Below, one piece after another: positions 1 through 7,529 of a stretch of 38,366 nucleotides of DNA. Under the pieces are notes generated by a model. The model saw nothing but the letters and a program-made list of their open reading frames with translations. It was not told where the DNA came from and did not search any database. The DNA is from UBA4877 sp002399345 (GTDB lineage: Bacteria > Bacillota > Thermoanaerobacteria > Thermoanaerobacterales > UBA4877), in NCBI GenBank assembly GCA_036752905.1, contig DAIORT010000013.1, positions 1-38,366 on the forward strand, in the 5' to 3' direction. The position numbers and the translations under genes were made by a program. How positions within the stretch are numbered: the stretch's first letter is position 1; each line of letters opens with the position of its first letter.

Positions 1-373
1 AATCCTCCATGAAGTCCGCTCCGCCTCTGATCGCTCCCCGGCGCACAATATCGTCAATAATGCGCCTGGGTGTGATCCAGCCACAATATGCTGGCAACTT
101 GGACATATCCAGCGTCACAATCTCTTCATCGACACCGCTGTATCTATAGATTGTACTGTTAGGATTGGGACACGCTTTAAGAGCTTCGTCATAGATGCCC
201 ATATCCTTGTAAACATCAAATGAGCCCGCCGCCTGCAAATCGCCGCAGGCCTTGTCACGAGGCCATGTCTCCTTATTCACCATCAGTACGTCTACTCCTG
301 CCTTGGCAAGGTAGAATGCCGCCGTAGAACCTCCGGGTCCTGCGCCTATAACTATTACCTGACGCTTATCCAT
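1..373 (-). CDS. Geranylgeranyl reductase-family FAD oxidoreductase (N-terminal part, runs off the left edge)
   Basis: The reading frame starts with ATG at 373-371 and stays open to the window edge, giving the first 124 residues. It opens with a Rossmann FAD-binding site (VIGAGPGGSTAA, residues 8-19), followed by the PRDKACGD motif (about 39-46), which is typical of the geranylgeranyl reductase family. Members of that family hydrogenate isoprenoid chains or oxidise related lipids using FAD. The substrate cannot be read from this fragment. The start codon overlaps the stop codon of the Fe-S flavoprotein fragment upstream (TAATG), so the two were translationally coupled. The C-terminal half is outside the window, so I cannot say whether the gene is intact. 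Family confidence is good; function is inferred only at family level. Confidence 0.75.
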   Translation of the reverse strand, partial: MDKRQVIVIGAGPGGSTAAFYLAKAGVDVLMVNKETWPRDKACGDLQAAGSFDVYKDMGIYDEALKACPNPNSTIYRYSGVDEEIVTLDMSKLPAYCGWITPRRIIDDIVRRGAIRGGADFMED

Positions 374-912
374 TATTCTTCACCTCCGTCTTGTATGGAA
401 ACCATGGTGATTACATCACCCTTAGGACATACTGTCTGACATACTCCGCAGCCTATGCACTTGTCTGTGTCTACTTTCTGGTAGCCGCACTGCAGGCAGC
501 GAAGTACTTCTGTGTCTATGACTTCCTGGGTGTATTCCGTTTCTACTTCGTCAAAGTTTGTTATGCGCTCTTGGGGGTCTACCATTTGCATATCGGGTCG
601 TTTGATCTTGAGCCTTGTGGCTGGGTAGATCTTTTGCATGTCGGGGGCCTTTCCTATGGCCCAGATGACCCAGTCGGCCGGTATGACTGTGGTATCATTC
701 TTGTCGGTTTCGAAGTAGATGGCTCCATTTGCGTCTTTATTGAAGGAGGTGACCTTGGCGACCTCTACTCCGGTGAGCTCGTTATGGGGTCCTGTGAAGC
801 GTACGGGTGATACTCCTTCTATGAAGTTTATTCCTTCTTCTATGGCTTCGGTGTGTTCCCATGTATGGGAGGGTACGTCTTCTCCGGATTCGATTTCCGC
901 GCACCTTGCCCC
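373..912 (-). pseudogene. GltD-like NAD(P)/FAD Fe-S oxidoreductase, C-terminal remnant
   Basis: In the minus frame, coding sequence continues upstream of the first available ATG (639) as far as 912, where an in-frame TAA (915-913) cuts it. The roughly 180 readable residues match the C-terminal half of GltD-like flavoproteins. They contain the YTWEHTEAIEEG and WVIWAIGKAPD segments of the pyridine-nucleotide/FAD fold, then a ferredoxin-like tail with CLQC and CIGCGVCQTVCP, enough for one 4Fe-4S cluster. The N-terminal Fe-S and FAD-binding parts are absent. A matching N-terminal piece lies on the same strand at 3614-3886, so this is probably one gene broken in two. The 88-residue ATG-initiated tail (373-639) could still be made as a small ferredoxin, coupled to the reductase-like gene downstream. 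Confidence 0.7.
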
Positions 913-1096
913 TTACACCTTTAGTATATATGTGTTATACTGGATATTTAAGGAATAATATACGAATTTTGTTGCACAGAGTTGCATTATATAGATTATG
1001 TCCCATATATAACATAATCTTTAAAACGTTATGTTAGTAAAATTCCAGCTAAATTCTATCTAAAGGCATACCCTTGGAATACATCGCATCGATCTT

Positions 1097-1300
1097 GGGG
1101 GGATAAAGTATGTCTATAAAAAAGCCGGATACCGATAGCATACTGGCAGATGCATTGCTTGAATTATTGAAAGAAAAACCGTTTGAAAAGGTCACTGTAG
1201 ATGAAATAATCAATAGGTGCGGGGCATCATGATCCACGTTTTACCGCCATTTTAAAGATAAATACGATCTGATGGATTGGATCTATTTAAAGCTGATAAT
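1097..1300 (+). pseudogene. TetR-family regulator, N-terminal remnant with a nonsense mutation
   Basis: A good ribosome binding site (GGGGGGAT, about 1097-1103) precedes ATG at 1110. The frame reads as a TetR helix-turn-helix domain: LLELLKEKPFEKVTVDEII, then a G-A-S turn, then STFYRHFKDKYDLMDWIY. The arginine expected after GAS is replaced by TGA (1230-1232), probably a CGA to TGA change. The ligand-binding domain is missing: after about 1300 the sequence switches to a piece of an unrelated membrane-protein gene in the opposite orientation. No functional repressor can be made. The assignment to TetR is secure from the helix-turn-helix and the TFYRHFKDK signature; the original ligand is unknown. 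Confidence 0.8.
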
Positions 1301-1320
1301 TTTAAAGGTCCACTCCCACC

Positions 1321-1434
1321 TGCGTCAAATACAAAGCTCACCACACCAAAAATAATAATATAGATGCTCTCTACAAAACCTCCAAGTATTGTCGGCATGA
1401 GGGTTACGATATATCTATCAGAAACATCGCAACA
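1321..1434 (-). pseudogene. Fragment duplicated from the 3' end of the membrane-cyclase-like gene
   Basis: The minus strand encodes the segment PTILGGFVESIYIIIFGVVS followed by FVFDA. This is nearly the same as residues near the C-terminus of the intact protein at 3996-4631, which reads PTILGGFVESVNIYIIMFGA then VSFVFDM. DNA identity is obvious by eye between about 1323-1405 and 4049-4135, with a three-base deletion. Neither end of a complete gene is present. It abuts the truncated TetR pseudogene, so a rearrangement joined pieces of two genes here. Confidence 0.8.
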
Positions 1435-1573
1435 AACAAAATTGGCTACAATTTCGTGATTATGCGACTTTGTCATAAGATATGAACAGACATTTTATTG
1501 ATTGCAGGTACCAGATCTATTATGGTTAAAAGTGCGCAAAAATACAAATAACAATTATTCTTGTATTGAAAAT

Positions 1574-1616
1574 TCAACAGCATGCTATTGACTTTCTTAT
1601 TTCTTCATGCTATCCT
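1574..1616 (+). promoter_or_regulatory. Promoter of the marR gene with an overlapping palindromic operator
   Basis: TTGACT (1588-1593) and TATCCT (1611-1616) are separated by exactly 17 bases. A near-perfect 16-base palindrome, CAACAGCATGCTATTG (1575-1590), overlaps the -35 box. A related sequence sits just before the exporter gene at 2106-2122. The position over the -35 element fits autorepression by the MarR protein encoded immediately downstream. The operator role is inferred. Confidence 0.6.
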
Positions 1617-1642
1617 GTTATTGTTAATTGGGAGGTGCAGCA

Positions 1643-2068
1643 ATGATACCAGAAAATCCATGCGGCTTTCTTATTAAGCAAATCAACGACGCTTTGGAAA
1701 AACAGGCGAATAACGCTTTACGTGAGCAAGGTTTAACGATGGTGCAAGTTACCGTTCTGCTTTACCTAAATGACCAGGCCAATAAGCAGGCGAATCTAAA
1801 AGAAATTGAAAAGTTTTTGCATGTGGCACAGTCCACATCGGCAGGTGTCGTAACCCGTTTAGAACAAAAGGGGCTTTTGGAGAGCTATACCAACACCACT
1901 GATAAGCGTATCAAAACAGTAAGGCTTACAAAAGCAGGGCTAGAATGCTGTATCAACTCACGAGATAACTTGGAAAACGCAGAAAAAATGTTGATGTCTG
2001 GCCTTACATCAAAGGATCAAGAATCATTAAGAAAATTGTTGCTAAAGGTTAGTAAAAATGTAAAATAA
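1643..2068 (+). CDS. MarR-family transcriptional regulator
   Basis: A 141-residue winged-helix protein of normal MarR length. Residues about 30-95 form the DNA-binding core (LTMVQVTVLLYLND, then IEKFLHVAQSTSAGVVTRLE and KGLLESYTNTTDKRIKTVRLT), including the wing with D-K-R. I chose ATG 1643 because a strong GGGAGGTG ribosome binding site (about 1630-1637) lies just before it; the TTG at 1628 overlaps that site. It is followed by a MATE exporter 84 bases downstream on the same strand, the common arrangement of a repressor controlling drug efflux. A palindrome over its own promoter, repeated before the exporter, suggests that it represses both genes and is released by an unknown compound. Confidence 0.88.
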   Translation: MIPENPCGFLIKQINDALEKQANNALREQGLTMVQVTVLLYLNDQANKQANLKEIEKFLHVAQSTSAGVVTRLEQKGLLESYTNTTDKRIKTVRLTKAGLECCINSRDNLENAEKMLMSGLTSKDQESLRKLLLKVSKNVK

Positions 2069-2070
2069 CT

Positions 2071-2089
2071 GCTCGCCTACTCGGCGGGC
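2071..2089 (+). terminator. Hairpin after marR (weak terminator or attenuator)
   Basis: GCTCGCC (2071-2077) pairs with GGCGGGC (2083-2089) around a five-base loop, directly after the marR stop codon. The following AATTATTAG is only weakly T-rich, so it probably attenuates rather than blocks transcription into the exporter gene. Confidence 0.4.
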
Positions 2090-2105
2090 AATTATTAGTA
2101 CAGTA

Positions 2106-2122
2106 TCAACAGCAAGCTATTA
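2106..2122 (+). promoter_or_regulatory. Second copy of the MarR operator-like sequence
   Basis: TCAACAGCAAGCTATTA matches the sequence over the marR promoter (TCAACAGCATGCTATTG) at 15 of 17 positions. It lies 31 bases before the exporter start codon, so bound repressor could block read-through transcription or a local promoter. Confidence 0.5.
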
Positions 2123-2152
2123 ATACTACGCTATCAAAAAGGAGCGTGCTTT

Positions 2153-3499
2153 ATGGAAAATAAAAAAACGTTGGAAATGTTCACTACTATGCCGGTACCT
2201 AAGGCGGTTGTCAAAAATGCGATTCCCGCAATGACAGCCATGATTATGGTTCTCATTTATAATTTAGCGGACACTTTCTTTGTGGGCCAAACAAATGACG
2301 CATTGCAAGTAGCGGCGGTTTCAATTGTCACACCGGTATTTTTGATTTTTATGGCAGTGGGAACGGTTTTCGGCATAGGCGGAACCTCGATCATATCCCG
2401 TGCAATGGGTGAGGGACGTAAGGAATACGCTCGTAAGGTATCCGCTTTTTGCATGTGGAGCTGTGTAATTGTCGGTGTCATTATGTCGGCACTGTTCCTC
2501 ATTTTCATGGAACAAATCCTATCACTGGTAGGCACAAGTTCTGGCACATGGGAATATGCCAAAAGCTATTTAACAATTGTTTCCTTTTGCGGCCCATTTG
2601 TGTTGATTGGCAACTGTTACTCCAATATCCTGCGTGCTGAGGGCCAAGCAACAAAAGCCATGATGGGGATGCTGCTTGGCAATCTTCTCAACGTAATCCT
2701 CGACCCGATCATGATACTCAGCTTTGGCTGGGGCATCACAGGTGCGGCCATTGCAACTGTTATCGGCAATATTGTGGGAGCAATGTATTATATCTTGTAT
2801 TTTTTGCGGGGAAAATCCACTTTAAGCATCAGCATTCGGGATTTCACAGTGAAAGACAAGGTGTGCAGCGGTGTTCTTTCCATAGGTATCCCCGCCTCAC
2901 TGGGCTCATTATTGATGAGTGTATCCAGCATCATTATGAATAACCAGATGGTAGCATACGGCGATATGGCGGTTGCCGGAATCGGTGTCGCTATGAAAAT
3001 CCTCATGGTAACTGGAATGCTCTGCATCGGTCTCGGTCAAGGCGTACAACCACTTTTAGGATATTGCGTAGGGGCAAAAACTTGGGAACGGTTCAAACAG
3101 ATTATGAAAGTCTCACTTCTATTTGCATTGTTACTGGGATGCAGTCTCACCGGTCTATGTTACCTGTTTACCAACCAGCTTGTACATGCTTTCCTTACAG
3201 AGACCAATGCGTTTGGATACGGTGTGCAGTTTACCAAAATACTTTTGACTACAAGTACGCTATTCGGAATATTTTATGTTATTGTCAATGCCATACAGGC
3301 AATGGGTGCAGCAGTATCCTCTCTTATAATTAATCTGAGCCGCCAGGGAATCATTTACATCCCGGCATTATTCATTCTGAAGTCATTGTTCGGAGCAGTC
3401 GGCCTTGTATGGGCACAGCCTGTGGCCGATATTTTATCTATTGGGCTTGCGGTCCTACTGTATTTTGCTACCATTAAAAAGATGATGCAGCAAGCCTAA
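2153..3499 (+). CDS. MATE-family multidrug/cation antiporter
   Basis: A 448-residue integral membrane protein of usual MATE length with about twelve hydrophobic segments in two similar halves. Recognisable MATE features are the N-terminal NLADTFFVGQ segment (residues about 37-46) and GIGGTSIISRAMGEGRKEYA in the first half, with GLGQGVQPLLGYCVGAK at the equivalent place in the second half. These proteins export drugs or metabolites in exchange for sodium or protons. The start codon has an AAGGAG site ten bases upstream. It follows marR on the same strand and shares its operator-like sequence, so it is the likely target of that repressor. The pair sits between two broken pieces of a GltD-like gene, which suggests that it was inserted. 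Confidence 0.9.
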   Translation: MENKKTLEMFTTMPVPKAVVKNAIPAMTAMIMVLIYNLADTFFVGQTNDALQVAAVSIVTPVFLIFMAVGTVFGIGGTSIISRAMGEGRKEYARKVSAFCMWSCVIVGVIMSALFLIFMEQILSLVGTSSGTWEYAKSYLTIVSFCGPFVLIGNCYSNILRAEGQATKAMMGMLLGNLLNVILDPIMILSFGWGITGAAIATVIGNIVGAMYYILYFLRGKSTLSISIRDFTVKDKVCSGVLSIGIPASLGSLLMSVSSIIMNNQMVAYGDMAVAGIGVAMKILMVTGMLCIGLGQGVQPLLGYCVGAKTWERFKQIMKVSLLFALLLGCSLTGLCYLFTNQLVHAFLTETNAFGYGVQFTKILLTTSTLFGIFYVIVNAIQAMGAAVSSLIINLSRQGIIYIPALFILKSLFGAVGLVWAQPVADILSIGLAVLLYFATIKKMMQQA

Positions 3500-3613
3500 C
3501 AACCGAGGCAGTCTTGTGCCAAGTCACAACTCTGTACTGTAAATAACTTCATTAATCCAGCTCCAGGAAAAGGAATCTCGCTAGGTGGGTTTGTAACTTT
3601 ATAACTTTTTTCT

Positions 3614-3895
3614 TTAATAAGCTATATACTTTGTCGGTACATAGTCTATGTTGTCCGTCAGATACCGTTTGATGCCTCTTATGGCTATGGGCTCATCCAC
3701 AAGTATGCCGCGCTTACAGGGATGCTGGCATATACGGCTGCATACTGAGGGCAGAGGGCATTTATTCCATATGAGTTTATACACTTCTGCTTCTTTTCCT
3801 ACTCTTGTGAGATTGATATATCCCTGTGGGCTGATACCTATAGTGCACTCTGTAGTACATGCTTTCTCAGTTGACAATGATACCATCTCGTCAAA
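3614..3895 (-). pseudogene. GltD-like Fe-S flavoprotein, N-terminal remnant
   Basis: The minus frame reads ACTTECTIGISPQGYINL, then PLPSVCSRICQHPCKRG and LVDEPIAIRGIKRYLTD. This is the N-terminal Fe-S domain (two cysteine pairs, PLPxVCxRxCxHPC, depvaIrxlKR) of GltD-like NAD(P)/FAD oxidoreductases. It stops at TAA (3616-3614) before any FAD-binding site. The first ATG gives 90 residues, and a short in-frame extension runs to about 3895. It lies in the same orientation as, and 2.7 kb upstream of, the C-terminal remnant at 373-912. The simplest reading is one gene split by insertion of the 0.9-3.6 kb segment with loss of the central FAD domain. Confidence 0.7.
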
Positions 3896-3995
3896 GATTA
3901 AAGCAGGCTGCGAGGTTCACGATGGGCAGAGTCTGTTCCCAACACAACAAGACTCCGCGCCTCGGCAATAATTTTGTGACGATGATATTACCTTT

Positions 3996-4631
3996 TTATT
4001 TTGTTATTTCTTGTTTCATAAACTGTAGCAGGAAATATACGTACGCCATGTCAAATACAAAGCTCACCGCACCAAACATAATAATATAGATGTTTACACT
4101 TTCTACAAAACCTCCGAGTATCGTAGGTGCAAGAGTTCCGATACATTTACAAACTGATATCAGCATAGACTGGCCCTTTGTGTCCCCTCGCTGGAATAGC
4201 ATTGAAAGAAACATGATAGACATTGCCGCATTCTGAGCAAAAGCCGAATACTGTGAAGCCGCAACCACCGAATCAAAGAAGCACAGATAAAAAGCCAGCT
4301 GCATAATCACGCAGCACAAAATCACCATAATACTGTATGGTAAAAAATATTTTCTTGCTTTATCCGGCAGCGTCTTTCTTCCATATTTGAACCACGTAAC
4401 CAGTATAACAACATCAAAACAAGCCCACACAACGTTTGCTATCGACTGTACAGGATTAAATGCATAATGAATAAAAAGTCCATCTATCGAATATATAACT
4501 TCCCACGCGAAATTGAGCCCGAGTGCAAACAGTGGCATGCCGCAGGTTTTATCCCGAAAACCACACCGAATCAGATCGATATACACAATTGTCCAGCAAA
4601 CCCCGCTTATTAACGTAAGAAATACGCCCAT
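3996..4631 (-). CDS. Seven-helix membrane protein resembling Pyr4/PaxB-type terpene cyclases
   Basis: A 211-residue, very hydrophobic protein with about seven predicted membrane helices (near residues 2-21, 31-50, 62-80, 98-118, 124-145, 150-173 and 178-203). Helix 2 carries NFAWE (N40-E44), and the last helix carries FVFDMAY with D194. Integral membrane terpene cyclases of the fungal Pyr4/PaxB family are of similar size, have seven helices, and use a glutamate in an N-x-x-W-E motif and an aspartate in the last helix to protonate an epoxidised isoprenoid. The likeness is by eye and the activity is inferred. The ribosome binding site GGAGAGGTG is good. It lies upstream of a GltD-like remnant and a geranylgeranyl-reductase-like gene on the same strand. 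Its 3' end is duplicated at 1321-1434. The alternative is an uncharacterised membrane protein of unknown function. Confidence 0.5.
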   Translation of the reverse strand: MGVFLTLISGVCWTIVYIDLIRCGFRDKTCGMPLFALGLNFAWEVIYSIDGLFIHYAFNPVQSIANVVWACFDVVILVTWFKYGRKTLPDKARKYFLPYSIMVILCCVIMQLAFYLCFFDSVVAASQYSAFAQNAAMSIMFLSMLFQRGDTKGQSMLISVCKCIGTLAPTILGGFVESVNIYIIMFGAVSFVFDMAYVYFLLQFMKQEITK

Positions 4632-4771
4632 TCAAATCACCTCTCCGTATATGATTCGTTTAAATATTTTCCATTTTACCTTTTACTGACAATCCCATAT
4701 ATGAATTCATAAATCATAGTACCCTTCTGTGTAAAGATCTGTAACACTTAGTTTAAATAAATATAGAATAG

Positions 4772-4923
4772 CAATTATCAGCTCCAATTATTAAGCTGCC
4801 ATGGGCCAGTATAGGGATCAGCGTGCTGAGTGTACTTCTTGTTATACTTGTCACTATGATGTACGCTGTAAGGCAGATAAAAAAGAAAATATCATTGATG
4901 CTCTTAGGGATGATACGGCTTAA
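4772..4923 (+). pseudogene. C-terminal remnant of an FtsX-type ABC transporter permease, frameshifted
   Basis: The plus strand reads APIIKLPWASIGISVLSVLL, then VILVTMMYAVRQIKK, which is a final membrane helix and basic tail. After the A-run at about 4879-4884, the other frame continues as ENIIDALRDDTA and stops at TAA 4921-4923. A last helix followed by a K-x-x-I-I-x-A-L-R tail is the typical end of FtsX/MacB-family permeases. One extra A in the run explains the shift. Everything upstream is missing, and an in-frame TAG lies at 4769-4771. Confidence 0.65.
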
Positions 4924-4977
4924 ATATGGAAACGGCACAAGGGCACAATAGAGTCATCCATCTGTGTCTTGATGCAC

Positions 4978-5964
4978 TCAGAGACGATATAACTTAAATA
5001 TAACGATTAATGATATAATAACCATAGTAAACAAAAAATAAAAGGGGATGGGCTTTTTGTTCATCTTCCTTTTGAATGTAGCCAAGAACAGCCATCCCTC
5101 CGTATCTTTTTCCACAGTTTCCACAAGATCAGACCAATAATCATTCATACTGCCGAACATTTCACTTGCATGATTTATAATAAACCCCTTCAGCTTTTCA
5201 TTATCAACCTCTCCCATCATAAACACCAAAACCCTATCTCTTACTTGCTGTAAAATGTCTGTCAGATTTTCCTTATCTATATTCCTAAACAGATTGGAAA
5301 TCTCCATCGTAAAATTATCAATTTCTTCCCGGCTATGTATAATCATATTAAATCTATCATTAGCTCCTGATAGTCTGCTGCAATCCGAAATAATTTTTTC
5401 TTCGATAGACGTTAGTATTTTATTATTGTGTGTATAATATTTATCTATCAGTTTAACAAAATCTCCTTTATTTGTCTTATCAATCAGGTTTTCCGCAAAG
5501 TATCGGAGTGCGGTCACCGAACTTTCCAACCCCAGACGGGCTTCGTACAAATCCAATAGCTTACCATGAAAATCAAGCTGTGCATTATGTCCCCACATAA
5601 ACACATTATCTAATTCATCAGTTATATTCATCAATAATTGTTCCATGGTTTTTATATCTTCGCCAGACATTTTATCATAAAGCCCGGTATCATATAGAAA
5701 TTTATTAAAAACAAGCCACTGATCATTTCCATATACGACAAACTCATCACTGCCTACGTCATTTAACCGGGCCGCCATTTCCGTCTGATAGAACTCTTTA
5801 TACGACAATGTCATCTTCGCCGCCGGCTTTTCTTGCAAACTGCTCTTATTAAGCCTCGCGGTAATTTTTACTTTACCCTTAGCCTGCATATGACGATTGA
5901 CGTTTTGATACATGATTCTCTGTCTATATGCCTCTATGAAATTATTGCTTTTCTCAACGTACAT
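4978..5964 (-). CDS. Unknown tail-anchored protein
   Basis: I do not recognise the family. From ATG 5964 the protein has 328 residues, mostly charged and helical, ending in one membrane helix (FYFLFTMVIISLIVIFKLYR) with only a leucine after it and no N-terminal signal. This is a tail-anchored design with the body in the cytoplasm. ATG 5964 is preferred over ATG 5985 because GGAGG lies eight bases before it, whereas 5985 has only a weak GAGAG. The middle part (DNVFMWGHNAQLDFHGKLLD and similar amphipathic stretches) suggests a helical bundle. It stands alone between a permease remnant on the other strand and argG, with no operon partner. There are no cysteine clusters, nucleotide-binding motifs or catalytic signatures that I can see. 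Confidence 0.65.
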   Translation of the reverse strand: MYVEKSNNFIEAYRQRIMYQNVNRHMQAKGKVKITARLNKSSLQEKPAAKMTLSYKEFYQTEMAARLNDVGSDEFVVYGNDQWLVFNKFLYDTGLYDKMSGEDIKTMEQLLMNITDELDNVFMWGHNAQLDFHGKLLDLYEARLGLESSVTALRYFAENLIDKTNKGDFVKLIDKYYTHNNKILTSIEEKIISDCSRLSGANDRFNMIIHSREEIDNFTMEISNLFRNIDKENLTDILQQVRDRVLVFMMGEVDNEKLKGFIINHASEMFGSMNDYWSDLVETVEKDTEGWLFLATFKRKMNKKPIPFYFLFTMVIISLIVIFKLYRL

Positions 5965-6237
5965 ACACATATCCTCCGATTTCATCTCTCTTATTAATTA
6001 ATAAGTAAGCGGCAATATAACAAGCAAATCTTTAACTCCAGATCCATAATAAAAGTTTAAAATAATAATAAAATGAGGTATATTTATTTAACTCTAAAAT
6101 ATCACGTAGTATCTAATATGTCAACAAATCCGAAATGTGATTGTGTCAATCGTTTTCCCTTATTAGAAATATATTCTGCATATATCTTCTTAATAGCATT
6201 ATGTTTACAGCTTGATGCAGTCCTGAAGGAAAAATTC
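5965..6237. other. AT-rich intergenic region before argG
   Basis: No convincing coding sequence is seen. The stretch carries the divergent upstream regions of the tail-anchored protein gene (leftward) and argG (rightward). No riboswitch-like structure was recognised. Confidence 0.5.
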
Positions 6238-6266
6238 TTGTATATATATACATATTGGTGTATTAT
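6238..6266 (+). promoter_or_regulatory. argG promoter with a palindrome over the -35 box
   Basis: TTGTAT (6238-6243) and TATTAT (6261-6266) have a 17-base spacer. The perfect 14-base palindrome TGTATATATATACA (6239-6252) covers the -35 box. Arginine biosynthesis genes in Firmicutes are commonly repressed by ArgR at AT-rich palindromic ARG boxes, so this is a candidate site. The match to the Bacillus box is loose. Confidence 0.4.
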
Positions 6267-6296
6267 TATTCTATAAAGAAAGGAAAGGTGATACAC

Positions 6297-7529
6297 ATGT
6301 CAACAAGGGAAAAAGTAGTTCTCGCCTACTCAGGTGGATTGGATACTTCCATCATTATACCCTGGCTGAAGGAAAACTATGACTATGATGTCATTGCCGT
6401 TGCAGGAAATGTGGGCCAGGGAAAAGAATTAAATGGCCTCCGGGAAAAGGCGCTTCAAACAGGAGCAAGTAAGATATATATCGAAGATCTTCAAGACGAA
6501 TTCGTCAATGATTATATCTTTCCCACGTTGAAGGCCGGTGCCGTGTATGAGGGAAGATATCTGCTCGGCACCTCCTTCGCCCGTCCGGTGATTGCTAAAA
6601 AACTGGTGGAAATTGCCGAGAATGAGGGCGCAGTCGCCATCTGTCATGGAGCCACCGGAAAAGGAAACGATCAGGTACGGTTTGAGCTATCAATCAAAGC
6701 ACTAAATCCTCATCTGAAAATCATTGCGCCCTGGCGTATCTGGAATATCAAATCCCGGGAAGAGGAAATCGAATATGCCAATGCTCGGCATATCCCGGTA
6801 CCAGTTTCCAAAAAAGACAACTACAGCATGGATCGAAACTTATGGCATTTAAGCCATGAAGGCAGTGATCTGGAAGATCCATTGAATGAGCCAAAAGACG
6901 ATCTTCTGATGATTTGTACTCCACTGTCCAAGACACCAGACAAAGCGGAATATGTGGAAATCGATTTTAAAAAGGGAATTCCTGTAAAAATTAACGGAAC
7001 CGCTTTGGACGGTGTTGCCCTGATTAAAAAGCTCAATCAGATCGGTGCTCGGCACGGTGTTGGAATTGCCGACATCGTGGAAAACCGACTGGTGGGAATG
7101 AAGTCCCGAGGAGTTTATGAAACGCCGGGAGGAACCATCCTTTATGCTGCCCATCAAAATTTGGAATCCATTACCCTAGACCGGGACACACAGCATTATA
7201 AACAGATAGTCAGCATCAAATTTTCCGAATTGGTTTATGATGGCAATTGGTTTACCCCGCTGCGTAAAGCCCTTTCCGCATTCGTCGATTCCACGCAGGA
7301 AAAAGTCACCGGAAAAGTACGTCTAAAGCTGTACAAGGGCAATGTGATCCCTGCAGGTGTAAAGTCTCCCTACACCCTCTACAGCCCGGAATTTGCCACC
7401 TTCGGAGAAGATAAGGTTTACAATCAGAAAGACGCAGAAGGTTTTATTAATCTTTTTGGTCTGCCGCTGCAGATGCAAGCTCTGCAGGAAGAAAAGGAAA
7501 AAAGAGAAAGGGATAAATTTCTGTCATGA
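6297..7529 (+). CDS. argG: Argininosuccinate synthase
   Basis: A 410-residue cytoplasmic enzyme of normal family length that joins citrulline and aspartate using ATP, the penultimate step of arginine synthesis. Key features are the N-type PP-loop LAYSGGLDTSIIIPWL (residues about 9-24) for ATP, GATGKGNDQVRFE (about 117-129) for substrate binding, and the C-terminal SPEFATFGEDKVYNQ segment. ATG 6297 is chosen for its strong AAGGAAAGGTG site; an in-frame extension to 6255 lacks one. It overlaps argH by four bases (ATGA), so the two are translationally coupled. A palindrome over the promoter suggests arginine-responsive repression. No other arginine genes are nearby. Confidence 0.97.
   Translation: MSTREKVVLAYSGGLDTSIIIPWLKENYDYDVIAVAGNVGQGKELNGLREKALQTGASKIYIEDLQDEFVNDYIFPTLKAGAVYEGRYLLGTSFARPVIAKKLVEIAENEGAVAICHGATGKGNDQVRFELSIKALNPHLKIIAPWRIWNIKSREEEIEYANARHIPVPVSKKDNYSMDRNLWHLSHEGSDLEDPLNEPKDDLLMICTPLSKTPDKAEYVEIDFKKGIPVKINGTALDGVALIKKLNQIGARHGVGIADIVENRLVGMKSRGVYETPGGTILYAAHQNLESITLDRDTQHYKQIVSIKFSELVYDGNWFTPLRKALSAFVDSTQEKVTGKVRLKLYKGNVIPAGVKSPYTLYSPEFATFGEDKVYNQKDAEGFINLFGLPLQMQALQEEKEKRERDKFLS

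Noticed and set aside
391..958. Plus-strand open frames over the left-end flavoprotein remnant
   Set aside because: The opposite strand encodes recognisable Fe-S and NAD/FAD motifs over the same bases; the plus frames are low-complexity shadows without ribosome binding sites.
3648..4089. Plus-strand open frames opposite the GltD-like N-terminal remnant
   Set aside because: They mirror the cysteine-rich coding on the minus strand and show no family pattern or ribosome binding site.
4753..4938. A 61-codon minus-strand frame
   Set aside because: The plus strand carries the recognisable end of a permease; the minus frame is its antisense.
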